Source: Sclerotiophoma versabilis
Taxonomy: Eukaryota; Ascomycota; Dothideomycetes; Pleosporales; Didymellaceae
Assembly (NCBI GenBank): GCA_012274445.1
Contig: JAAROD010000004.1
Span: forward strand, 682,001-746,000
Reading direction: 5' to 3'
DNA: 64,000 nucleotides
The notes below the pieces were generated by a model. That model did not search any database. It was not told where the DNA came from and saw nothing but the letters and a program-made list of their open reading frames with translations. Below are positions 23,901-34,026 of this stretch, one piece after another. The position numbers and the translations under genes were made by a program. Position 1 is the stretch's first letter, and the number at the start of each line of letters is the position of its first letter.

Positions 23901-24766
23901 ATCGTCATGCGACTGTCGTTCTACCACAGCAACTTCGAGCCGCACGTACGACGCACGACGCACGACGAGCACCTGCTCACCCACCACCATGTCCTGCGTC
24001 TGTAGCCGATGTCACCTCTTGCGATACTTTTACGTCAAGAATCTTGGAATTACACGCTGGAATGGTCGTTAATTGGTCTCAGGTCTCGCATCTTCCACTT
24101 TTAATGTCTCAGGCAGATCTCTGTCGGCCAAAGGGGCAGATTCTCGAGTGTTCGGAGGACTGCTCGTCTTCAGCGATGTCATTCACTGGAACTTACACTA
24201 ACACCAATGCGACACAATTACGAGAGCCCGCAATGCTAGACTAGCTTAGAAAATTGGCAATAGATAGCTTCCCAAATACAACCGTTGCGCCACACTGCCG
24301 GCGTTGGGCGATAGTTTGTTAACGCAAGTAAGCTGCGCGAAGTGTTTGATACGAGGCTCGTTCATCTAGGGCTGCGGTAACAAGGCTATACATCAGGTTG
24401 CCAGCGTAATGCGCAAGCTGGCTGCCGACTGGCTTTGGACTTTGCGCTGAACATTGCCTGCATAAGCGTCTATGCAGCATGAAAACACCGTAATAGCCCC
24501 GGGGTTCAGCTATGACTATCAGTTTTCGAGGTCCGACGTGAAGGTGGGTCGGTCGGCACCTGCCTCAGGCGAACAGCACTATAAGCCAGGTCCATCGCTG
24601 TTACTGGATGGATTCTGAGGTAGGGACTATTTTCGCATCTTCAACGCCACTTCAAACCTTGGCCTCATTCATAAACACCTGTCAGTGTTGCAATATTATT
24701 GCGTTCACTGCAATCTTTCAGCAACGCACACACTCACGTACGCCTTTGACAAGAGACATTCACATC
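20981..24766. other. Long stretch without a convincing gene
   Basis: About 3.8 kb of ordinary base composition, holding only short overlapping frames without domain-like content. An imperfect heptanucleotide repeat (acgacgc, three units) lies at 23948-23968. The last 200 bases should hold the promoter of the efflux-pump gene; an in-frame ATG at 24608 could extend that protein by 53 residues. Confidence 0.4.
23948..23968. repeat. Short tandem repeat, acgacgc x3
   Basis: Three head-to-tail heptamers (the third ends in a instead of c). Too short to carry a specific meaning. Confidence 0.6.
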
Positions 24767-26701
24767 ATGGCGCACAATACCTCCACAGCAGACTTTGCTT
24801 CAACCCCACAAGATCGAGCAACCGAAACCCCAAGACTGGAATCAGGGAATGCCGGGAGTAGTGGCATGCCCTCAGAACTATCATCACGGCATACATCTTT
24901 CACTCTCGACTCGGCTGCTGATGTTGTCAAATCGCCAACGTTACCATCACAAGCTACGGAGAAATCTTCCGCTTGTTCGGTCAACGACCACACGATATCC
25001 AATACTCCACCCCCATCTAGCTCACGGCCGCCACTCTCAATACTTCTCGCCTACGCTGCCCTATGCACATCAATCTTCCTGGTCGCACTAGATACAGTGC
25101 TGATTCCGACTGCTCTTCCAACAATATCTGAATCCTTTCACATTCCCGACTCTTTGTACGCATGGACCGGGTCCGCTTACCTCCTTGCCAATGCCTCTTC
25201 GATACCTTTCTGGGGATCACTTGCCGATGTGTTTGGCCGCAAACCAATTATCCTAGTGGCAAATGTTGTATTTCTCGTTGGAAGCATCGTTTGCGCTGTC
25301 AGCGTTGACGCTCCCATGTTGGTGGCTGGAAGAGCCGTTCAGGGTCTTGGGGGAGGAGGCGTGAACTGCTTGGTGTACGTTTGTGTCAGTGACCTGTTCG
25401 CCATCCGGTGCGTTTTATCCCTACTCTTCTATTAAATGTGCGAGCAACTAACAATGTCATCTAGAAATCGATCTTTCTACCTTGGAATCGTAGGCGCAGT
25501 CTGGGCTGTCGCGTCAGCTTTGGGTCCTGTCCTCGGTGGCGTCTTCGCCGAGAACCTGAATTGGCGATGGTGTTTCTACATCAACCTGCCCATCGTTTCC
25601 TTCTCCGTTGTCCTGCTCTACTTTACCCTGCATCTTCACAACCCCCGTACCCCGTTTATCGCCGGCATGCGCTCGATCGACTGGCTCGGCACGTTCACCA
25701 TCCTCGCCGCCACCATTCTACTCCTCGTTGGCCTGCAAACAGGCGGGACAACATCCTACACCTCTCCCATGGTCATCGTTTTCATTGTCCTTGGTGTCTT
25801 AGCCTATCTGGTGTTCCCTATCACGCAGTGGTGGGAAGACAAGCACGGCGGCTCGCCCATAATGCCGCTGCGCATCTTCCGCGACACGAGCAACCTCAGC
25901 GCGCTGGGCGTATGTGCATTTGACGCCCTGGTCTTCAATTCGATCGCCTACTTTGTGCCGCTGTACTTCCAGATTGTCGCCGGTCAGAGCCCGTCTACCA
26001 CAGGAGTACTCATGCTTGCGCTCGCGATTCCACTGACTATCGTGTCTTTCACATCGGGATTTGTCATCGAGAAAACGGGCCGGTTCATGGACTGGCTTCA
26101 GGGCGGCCTATTGATCACGACCGCTGGCCTTGGCGCGTTGATCTCGCTCTCCGCTAGCTTTGACTTGGGCAAGGCTATTGGGTTCTTGGTCTTGATAGGG
26201 GCAGGTTTTGGCCCGACATTCCACACGCCGCTCATCGCACTGCAGACGCGCATCAAAGACAAGGACATGGCGGTCGGAACTGCGACGTTCGGGTTCGTAC
26301 GCATGCTTTCTGGAGCTATTGGGGTTGTGATCGGACAAGTCATTTTCCAGGCGCTCATGAGTAGTAAATTTGACAGCATTGTCAACGCGGGCGTGCAGAG
26401 GCAGTTCGCGGAGCAGCTTGCGGGTGGCGAGGCAGTCAGTCAGGCCAGCACTGTTGCGCTGCTAGATGAGCCGCAGAGAGAGATTGTTAGAGAAGGTTTT
26501 ATGAGTGCATTGAGGGGCACATTTATCTGTTATGCAGTCGTCGCGGCATTGGGCTTGTTGACGACGTTCGGGATCAAGCGAGTGACATTGAAGCGCGACG
26601 CGAATGAGGATGCGCAGTCTACACAGGCGCCGGGTGAAAAACACGATTTGGAGTCCGGGAGAGCAAATGGAGAAGAGGTTGAGAGCAAGCAAAAAAGTTG
26701 A
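24767..26701 (+). CDS. MFS drug:H+ antiporter, DHA2 (14-spanner) type
   Basis: Predicted plasma-membrane efflux pump of 625 residues. Exons 24767-25407 and 25465-26701, 57-bp intron with GTGCGT donor; the junction restores FAIRNRSFYLGIVGAVWAV. A hydrophilic, Ser/Thr-rich N-terminus of about 85 residues precedes the first membrane span. Motif A is GSLADVFGRKP; antiporter motif C appears as WAVASALGPVLGG; NLNWRWCFYINLPI is the usual segment after it. The 14-span layout is that of fungal Azr1/TRI12-like pumps, which export toxic compounds or self-made metabolites. No biosynthetic genes flank it. It converges with the small cysteine-rich gene, the stop codons lying 77 bases apart. The ATG at 24767 is preferred to one at 24608. 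Confidence 0.9.
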
Positions 26702-26778
26702 GCGCACATTACGAGAACATACAGAGCAGCGCTAAGAAAGAAATGAAATGTGCTGAGGAGCTTCACCGAGGTCCAACT

Positions 26779-27322
26779 TCAACACTTGTTTCTAACTGAA
26801 CACAAGTCGTTCCTGCAAATGTAGCGACACCTTGCACGATCACTCGCAGTGTTTTCGCCAAAAGGACAGTAGACTCCACAATATCCCTTACCAAGCTGCG
26901 TAGCGGCCGGCGGTTAGCGAGCTCTTGAACAATTGTCGAATAAGTATGTTACTTTCACCTACCAGGCGACAGCCAAGATAAGGCTCGTTGAGGCCCTGCA
27001 TCGCGATTGTCCGTTAGAATCATCCTCAATCAGTCTCTCCGGCTAGCACATTAGATGTACGTACAGTGCAGCCACTGCCAAATAGGTCACAACAAGGCTG
27101 CTCCGAGACTAGCGGTTAGCAAGACGTTTTACAATCTCATCAAAACAGCAAAGTAGATCCACTCACAGTACCGTTGGGGTCACAAGGGCTAAACAGGCCG
27201 TTGAACACGCATGTCGGCTCAGCCTGAACCGCTCTGACCTGGGTAGTTTCCAGCTCGCTGGGATTTGGGAATGCCGAGGCTGTAGATACTACAAGCAAAA
27301 CGAGCATTGGGAAAAGCGACAT
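26779..27322 (-). CDS. Small secreted 12-cysteine protein (effector-like candidate)
   Basis: Predicted secreted protein of 113 residues in four exons: 27167-27322, 27065-27100, 26995-26963, 26895-26779. The three introns (66, 69, 67 bp) are all phase 0 and GT-AG. Residues 1-17 form a clear signal peptide ending in ASA. The mature part has 12 cysteines, at positions 38, 47, 55, 56, 63, 73, 81, 85, 98, 102, 107 and 113; the last one is the C-terminal residue. The first six follow C-x8-C-x7-CC-x6-C-x9-C, a spacing seen in cystine-knot folds. The splice at the end of intron 1 could instead use a CTAG eight bases upstream, paired with a donor four bases earlier, without losing the frame. No family is recognised. 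It may be an apoplastic effector or an antimicrobial peptide; neither is shown. Confidence 0.68.
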
Positions 27323-28432
27323 GGTAGTGATATAGACAAGGTTTGAAAGGCTTGGAACAGCGCAATGATTTTCAAAGAACGGCATCGTAGAAGGTGATTG
27401 TTGCCTTATATATGAATTTACTCAACGCCGAGGCCCTCAACAATCAGGCCTAGTCTTGTCTTGATCAGGTCTAGTTGCACAATACCAATGTTCTTGGTGT
27501 GTTACAATGGCTCTGTGTAGTAGTGGAATGCAGTCTGGAATGTAGTTCTGGGTGCGGTCAATTCTGTAAAAAGAATTACTAGGCCAATCGCAAGTTTACT
27601 TGGTACTTGAATCATTCGAAGCGATTGAAGACTGCTATTGCAAGGCTCATCTTAGACCGTAGTGCTGCAAACTATTAAGTTGCCGTTGCCGTTGGTGTTG
27701 CGAGAGTAGTACCTGAGCGTTAGTAACGTTGATGAGAGGTCGCGGTATCTTATGTGTAGAGAGTCGCAGTTATGTAGCTGCTATGAGTGACTGATGAGAT
27801 GAGATTCCAATGGTTTTTATTCTCCACAGACCAGCTCTGAAAAAGCTACGTTAGGCCATGTTCATGTCAACACATTACAGATAACGGCTACCCTTATTGC
27901 AACAAGAACACTGTGTTGTCAATATCGGCTCTTTAATCAAATTGGACAAGCTATAGACCCTTGCTTCCCAAATCATCTGCACCCTCAATCAGCATCGTGC
28001 AATTTTGATAAAAGGGATAGGTCTTGCAGGCATAATTGTTGATTTTTAATACGTTCTTCAAGATTACCTGGTTAAATCTAGTGTAGTGATCTTGTTTTTC
28101 TTCTCCTACATCTACTTAAGGGAACAGTCATTGTTCTAGATCTTATAACTTTGAGATCTATTGAATAATGTATTAGGAAAATTTTCCAACTAGGGATAGT
28201 GTAGTGTTTGAGTGCCGAGAGAGTTCTCAGGAAGATACAAGCAATAATTTAAACCTAGCTTATCTTACCATGTTCACATAATAGAAGCTTAGCAATTCTT
28301 TGCGCGTTATACAGAGCACTCTTTTCAAAGAGCCTATCTATATAAATTTTCTAGCTAGCCTTTTCAGACATTTTATACAGCTAACAAGCTCTTTCGTCCA
28401 CTTTTGCCTTCAAAACATGTTATAAAATCTGA
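27323..28432. other. AT-rich gene-free block
   Basis: Clearly AT-richer than the flanks, especially 27960-28430, with TA-rich text and no open frame of substance. This look is common in repeat relics mutated by RIP, but I cannot identify a parent element. Confidence 0.45.
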
Positions 28433-30639
28433 TTAGAGTGCTTGATTTCCTAAGGTGGGATGTGCGTAGTTCTCTTCTGTGAATAGATTGAAGATGTTTA
28501 TAAAGCCATCAATCTCATTATCAAAGGAAGCTGAAAGGTGGTCAAACTGGGTCGATGAACCGTAGGTAACATCGGGTAAGCTTGGACCATGATTTGCTGT
28601 ACTGTTGAGGAGCGGATGTTGACCATCGAAAGCGTTGGCAGAGTGATTGGTCCTAAACCCCTCTTCTGAGTAAGATGCTGGCGTGGCATCTGGATTTGCT
28701 GCCACTGTCGAGCCGGGTGCATGTGCAGTCCTAGAGTCGAGGACAGTGCCTCTACTTTGTTCTGGGTTTTCGATGGAGTTAATCGTTATCTTGCTGTTCC
28801 GGCTTTTTTCAAAGCTTAAACCATCGCAAAGTTCGCAGAGAGCTCGTCCATAGACGGCTGGTCGTGTGTCTTCCAGCCCACCAAAAGACTGCATTGTTTC
28901 TGCGACATCCCGAACTTGCTTTAATAAATCGTGCATTGGAACATCATTGTCCTCTGTGCACATCCTCTGGTCATGTTTCAGATGCCGAAGCACCGAAACA
29001 CTCACAAAGGTTATCATCACAAACCCGAAGTCGCTCATGTATCGCAAGCGATCTTTACTGATCGGTGGCTGCTCAGATATCCAATGAAGCATGCTCTGGG
29101 CAGCTTCGAGCTTGCGTTTTGTGAGTTCACCGGAGTTATGATGGGTATATTCTGAAGAGAGTAACCAGCTATGCAAGCGAAAATTTGTGTAATGAAGGTG
29201 AAAGCGCAGATGTCGGCTTTCAGCTGTTTACTGTTAGCTTTCATCGTATATTACTGGCCGGCTTCAATTCAACATACTCGTCTCTTTTAATTGTAGGACA
29301 CCCCCCCAATGATTTTTCCATTCTTCAAGCTCCCGTTCGATAAGGGTGAGGTCGCATTGAGGATTGTGTACTATGCGTTCCCAACGCAGACATAATTCTA
29401 CTTCTCCGAGAAAACACAATATTCTGGGTTCCTGGAAATTGGCTTCTACGATTTCTTTGGCTTTAGACACGCCAGCAGCTGCCCACATTGTGCGCGCACA
29501 ACCGGTAAGTGCGGAGCAACTAAGGAATCCTCGTCAGAATTGGCTACAATTGCCCTGTCTGGCAGCCGGTTACCCCTCCGTTAAACTTACTGGTGACTCA
29601 TTGTATACAGCCATAGCCAGAGAAGGCATGAAAACGGATCTGTCGCCCCCCTGCTGACTTCGAATCCGCCGACACCTTCTCTCACAGCAAAGCCCTCGAC
29701 TATAGATTTAAGAGACAAAGCATCAAACCGCCACGGCTGCCGATCAGTCTCGACGCCACTTGCGGAGGCTCCGCAGTAAGCATATAAGATTGCAAGCCCT
29801 TGTAAGGTCTCTTTGAGAAGCAGAGCATTCTTATCGGCACCATCATCAAAAAGCAGCTCCTGGATTAGCCTCCGCAAGACACGGGCGGATCGCTTTCGAA
29901 GAGACAATGATCCCGGCAGATAGCGGGCAACCCCGTGTATCGCGGCCAGCAGAAGCAAGGGGCTTGAAGGTAGGACTGAGAAATTTGTGTGAACGAAAAG
30001 CGGAAGAAACCGAGCCATTCTCTCACCAAACAGAGCGAACATTTCCAACGCTTCCATAGGCGAAATTCCCGCTTCAAGCAGAACAGCGTGGTCGTGAGCG
30101 TCTGTATCGACCACAACTGAAGCCCTCTGGTTTGCTGGGGAGGATGTGTAAATCTCGTTAGAATGTACTGAGTGAGAACAACCGGCCTCAAGATCCTGCA
30201 CAGCAGAGTATGGATTCATGGTCTCATCGGCTGGCGAAGCCATTGGCTGAACAAGGGTACTCAAGCGCCTTCGTTTGTCGAGGTGCATAGAATCTGGCGG
30301 AGTCATTGCGCTATGTTGAATGTCACATTCAGAATGAGACTGGACTGGCCCAGCTATTGTAGGGATGCTGTCCTTGGAGATTGCTGCTGTTTGGATCGCG
30401 TGGCCGTGAGTGGATGACGAATGTGCAGTGGTACCCGGTCCAGCTGATCCAAAAGTGCATCTCGCTCCATGTCTACGACAACGGCTGCAGGGCGGATTGG
30501 GACCTCCATCGCACTTCATCTACGCAACACATAGTTAGTGGGGATTCTGACTAATGTATGACTTGAGGCGGTTGACCTTCTGATGACGACATCTTGTGCA
30601 TGCTTGCGGTGCCCGCTTTAGTCGATGCTCATACTGCAT
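28433..30639 (-). CDS. Zn2Cys6 transcription factor 2
   Basis: Predicted nuclear regulator of 674 residues. Exons: 30577-30639, 29591-30519, 29278-29519, 28433-29223; introns 57, 71 and 54 bp. Exons 1 and 2 join to complete the zinc cluster C-x2-C-x6-C-x7-C-x2-C-x6-C, with ACTRCRHQK before the junction and MKCDGGPNPPC after it. A fungal_trans-like region follows (ISPMEALEMFALFGERMARFLPLF onward), with TMWAAAGVSKAKEI in exon 3 and FGFVMITFVSVSVLRH in exon 4. The donor of intron 1 is GTCAAC, weak but the only one that restores the cluster. The true start may lie further upstream: the frame stays open to a possible acceptor near 30690. The gene lies next to, and on the same strand as, the MFS carrier at 32-34 kb. 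Confidence 0.85.
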
Positions 30640-31991
30640 TGGTGTCTTTAGGGATGGGAAGTGATTAAGGTCGCCAAAATGGTGAGACTAGGAGTTAGGT
30701 TAGTGAGGAGGCAGCGATAATCACCTGCGGGGATAAGGAATGTCGATCGAGCCAAGGATGTGGGGGAGGTCGCAACCTCGGGGAAGCTCCGCAATCATGT
30801 CTTATTCTTGCAAAAGACCTTCCGTGACATGAGCAGAGACACCACAACTCAACAACCACATCATTGTCTACTCTGAAACTTGGAAACCGTATAAAATCCT
30901 GTGTAACAATTGTACTGGAAAATAGCATGTATCTTTTTAGTATTAAAAAGGCTACTAATAGGGGGGGTAACGATTCACTCTGTGATGAGGAAGCTAAGAT
31001 GTAGCCCCTTGGCACATATACGTAGGCAGTACCTAGTATACGCGCAGGATGGTTCAGCATCTCAGGTCACGGGGTGCGGAAGGTCTTTTGCAAACAACCC
31101 ATAGTACCAACCTGACTACTGTACCCGTGTCCGTGATGCGCAGATTCACGTAATGCACGCCCGAATGCCTTGTAGCTCATCTAAAAGCAAGCCCAAAGAA
31201 CTACCTGAGATGGCTTTTACTACAACAATCCTCTGTAGGATACCAAAAGGATGCTTAAATATACTCGCTATCTAGTGCACACACAATACCGTACAAAGGT
31301 CTAATGCTTTGTAGTGTTACTGCGCGTTACGCGAACCTGCGCAATATTTCCACAGACATTGTTAGCCTAAAGTGTTGCTGTGAGGCTTATAAAACCAGCT
31401 CGGCGGCCCACAACACCAAGAGCGTACGCTTCAGAATGCAGACCACCTTAAAGCGTACACGACAGGAACCGCATTGTTGCTTGTTGTTTTTTTGTAAAAC
31501 AACAAGCAAATTAGTTTGCGAGATCACAAATAAAATAGGTTCCAATCTTCCACAAAGAATGGACGATCCTGGACTGTTGATTGTAGGAAATAGAAAGTGC
31601 CGCTATGGCTTCCTCTATTTGCGAGCGTCTTGGTAACCGCCTCACGCGTGTTCTGGATCATCCAAACGATCAGCTTAAACCCGGAGACATATATTCTTTG
31701 TGAGAGAAAGGAATATGATGTTCAAATCGCGTGGCCATTATCAACGATGGTTGTGATTGCTATCTCCTACGCGATCTCCAAAGTCCCACAATAACACGCG
31801 AATTGATCTGAGACACATCTCTTTCTGTCTCTTAAACCTCATCATCTATTTTTTGCTCCTGCATATGGGGTTCTCAACTGTCAAAAGTACAGTTATATTT
31901 TGCACTTCTCGTCCTAAAAATGATCCTGCGAACCATGTTTCTACTGCTGTAAAAAGTAGCAGTGTTGCCAACGCTAGACTCTCAGGTGTTT
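30640..31991. other. Intergenic with a perfect hairpin
   Basis: Between the MFS gene end and the start of transcription factor 2, both on the minus strand. No gene seen. A 14-bp perfect inverted repeat lies at 31477-31509. Confidence 0.45.
31477..31509. repeat. 14-bp perfect inverted repeat (hairpin)
   Basis: Arms 31477-31490 and 31496-31509 are perfect reverse complements around a five-base loop (tttgt). It lies about 480 bases beyond the stop codon of the MFS gene on its transcribed side. It could fold in RNA or be a footprint of a small element; its role is not evident. Confidence 0.7.
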
Positions 31992-34026
31992 CTAGTATTG
32001 ATAACGGAAGTATGGTACTTGTGTCTCTTCAAGGTCTCCAAACCCGGTAACTGGAGAATCCTCGTCACCGTTTGCGAAGCGCGTAGCAGCTGTTTCGTCG
32101 CTTTTCTTGTTGTATCGAGCGTAACGGAATCTGTTTGCTGAGTAAGATTGATGTTCAAAAACAACAATAAGAGTGCGTACCGGAGATATGCCAGAGCAAA
32201 TATAGCACCAATCATCAAAGACAAGCCAGTTATGATTCCAGTTGGGTAACCCTCAGCCGCCTCCTGTCCCTTGTATGCAAATGGGGCCACAATGCTACCA
32301 ACAGAAGAGAGGACAAAGATGAGTGACGTCGCAGTCGTCTTCTTGCTGTTGCCACCAACGTTGGACGTGAGTAGAGACTGAACATGGATGTATGCACCAT
32401 AGAAAAAGGTCGACTACCCCAGTGTTAGTTCAAGTAGCATGAGGTGGAGGGTATTGTATACCATATAAAGGCCGACAAGGAGAAGAGTCTTATCGTCGCG
32501 AGGGCTTCTCCATAGTATAAGATTACCAGCAATAGCGATCAAAAAGCTAGTCATAGCGATGTAGACACGTGTGTTTGGGAAGCGGGTAGGCAGATAACTT
32601 TCTTCGTCAGTAAATATCATAGAATGACAGCGGAAAAGAGCTGTACCCTGATGTAAACATGATAACCATTGCAATTCCCGAGGCGGGCATGAGCAGTTTC
32701 AACGCACGTTCCGGGGTATACCCGAAAGAGGTGACTAGTAGCGCACCAAAACTGGAAGATATTAGCAGGAACCGAGGCAGATACAAGGGTGGGCTGTAAC
32801 TGACGAGCCTAGAGCTGAGGCAGCAAATGCAACCACAAAGGCGATGTATACGAGGCACCATACTTGAGGGTCCCGTAATGCAACCACAGTCTCCTTAAGC
32901 TTGAAGTGCATACTCTGCATGCCAGTGCCATTACGCCTCACGCGTTCGATAGCAATAGCCTGAGAATCAGTTAGACATGTAACTGCTGGTATATTTTAGA
33001 AGACTTGCCCTTTCGCGTTCGGTGAAGAAACGTGTTTTCGTCGGAGAATCTGGAAGGAAAAAAAGGTCGAGAATTCCAAGTCCCATAGTGACACTTCCAA
33101 CGACAACATACATCCAACGCCACGGCGATTGCGCGTAAGTTCCACCTATGTATATCGCGGCCAAGTCGAGACCTTTACCCATGAGGGAGCCGGCGGAAGC
33201 GCCCATCGAAATTATGCCTATACGCATGGACTGCTCCGACTGCGTATACCTTCATCGAACTTAGTGCTTTGTCTTGATTCAGAAAGTTTTGTTCTTACCA
33301 GAAAGAGAGATAGATGATTGTGATAGATATGTTCGCAGCTTGGAACCCATAAAGGGCGCTTGTGGCAGTTAGTCATAGTCTAGTGCCAGAAAAACCAGGG
33401 AAAGCTCACCGAACCACCATTGTACCGGCAAAGTCGTGAACAACAAGCATCATCAGAGCGAAGAAGCCCGCCCAAATCGTGATAACGCTGAATACTTTGC
33501 CGAGCGGGAGTCGCTGTGCAATGACCAGGATCGGCAGCAGTGTCTGTATACCCCTATAAGCGTCATACGTCTTACCCACGAGCTTGTACAACTTACGACC
33601 AGGAGTGAGAAGGTAGGGATAGACGATGTCCATGAATACTTCACAGTAGAAGTCTTCAAGGGAAATAGCGATATAATATCATAAAGCTTCAAGTCTTTTA
33701 TCATCCCGAATATAGCAGCAACACCGTAAGTACCTGTGTCGGCATAGGTGAAAGCGGTCGAAAAGAAGGTCTACATCATCGTCAGCCTTTCTCTTGACAT
33801 ATTTGTGCCCATCCTATGGCGAAATGAAACTTACAAGGGGAAGGATGAGTAGGTCAAGCTTTCTCAATAGCTTTTTCTCCTCATCTTCAGTCCACTGGAG
33901 CTCTCCGTGTTCGAGATGAAGATTCAAGGCCCTCTCTGCTTCACTTTTTCCTTTCAGCATGCCCTTGCCCTCATTATGATAGGAGGAGGCCCTCTCGGCT
34001 TCGACGATATTGGAATTGGGATGCAT
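31992..34026 (-). CDS. MFS anion:cation symporter-type carrier, ten exons
   Basis: Predicted plasma-membrane transporter of 522 residues. Exons: 33835-34026, 33597-33770, 33410-33543, 33299-33358, 33009-33249, 32805-32959, 32647-32751, 32462-32597, 32181-32413, 31992-32130. All joins keep frame; introns are 48-64 bp. Landmarks are EEKKLLRKLDLLILPL before span 1, YADTGTYGVAAIFGMIKDLKL, RLPLGKVFSVITIWAGFFAL (span 3-4 region), SPWRWMYVVVG and FFLPDSPTKTRFFTERER, all typical of the Dal5/Seo1-like ACS family of fungal carriers for carboxylates, amides or vitamins. The tail ends PYFRYQY. Intron 5 has a GC donor (GCAAGT). A CCGG-rich inverted repeat sits about 290 bases upstream. Substrate unknown. 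Confidence 0.9.
32960..33008 (-). other. GC-AG intron 5 of the ten-exon MFS gene
   Basis: A 49-bp phase-0 intron with donor GCAAGT, the commonest sequence for GC donors, a TCTAACTGA branch region and a CAG acceptor. Removing it joins FFTERER to AIAIERVRRNG, the normal family sequence. Confidence 0.8.

Noticed and set aside
24608..24766. Upstream in-frame ATG adding 53 residues to the DHA2 pump
   Set aside because: The added segment is hydrophobic and Cys-rich, unlike the hydrophilic start of the family; the ATG at 24767 gives a normal N-terminus. It cannot be excluded without transcript ends.
24767..34026. A secondary-metabolite gene cluster around the efflux pump and factor 2
   Set aside because: No polyketide synthase, peptide synthetase, terpene cyclase or P450 is present in the window.
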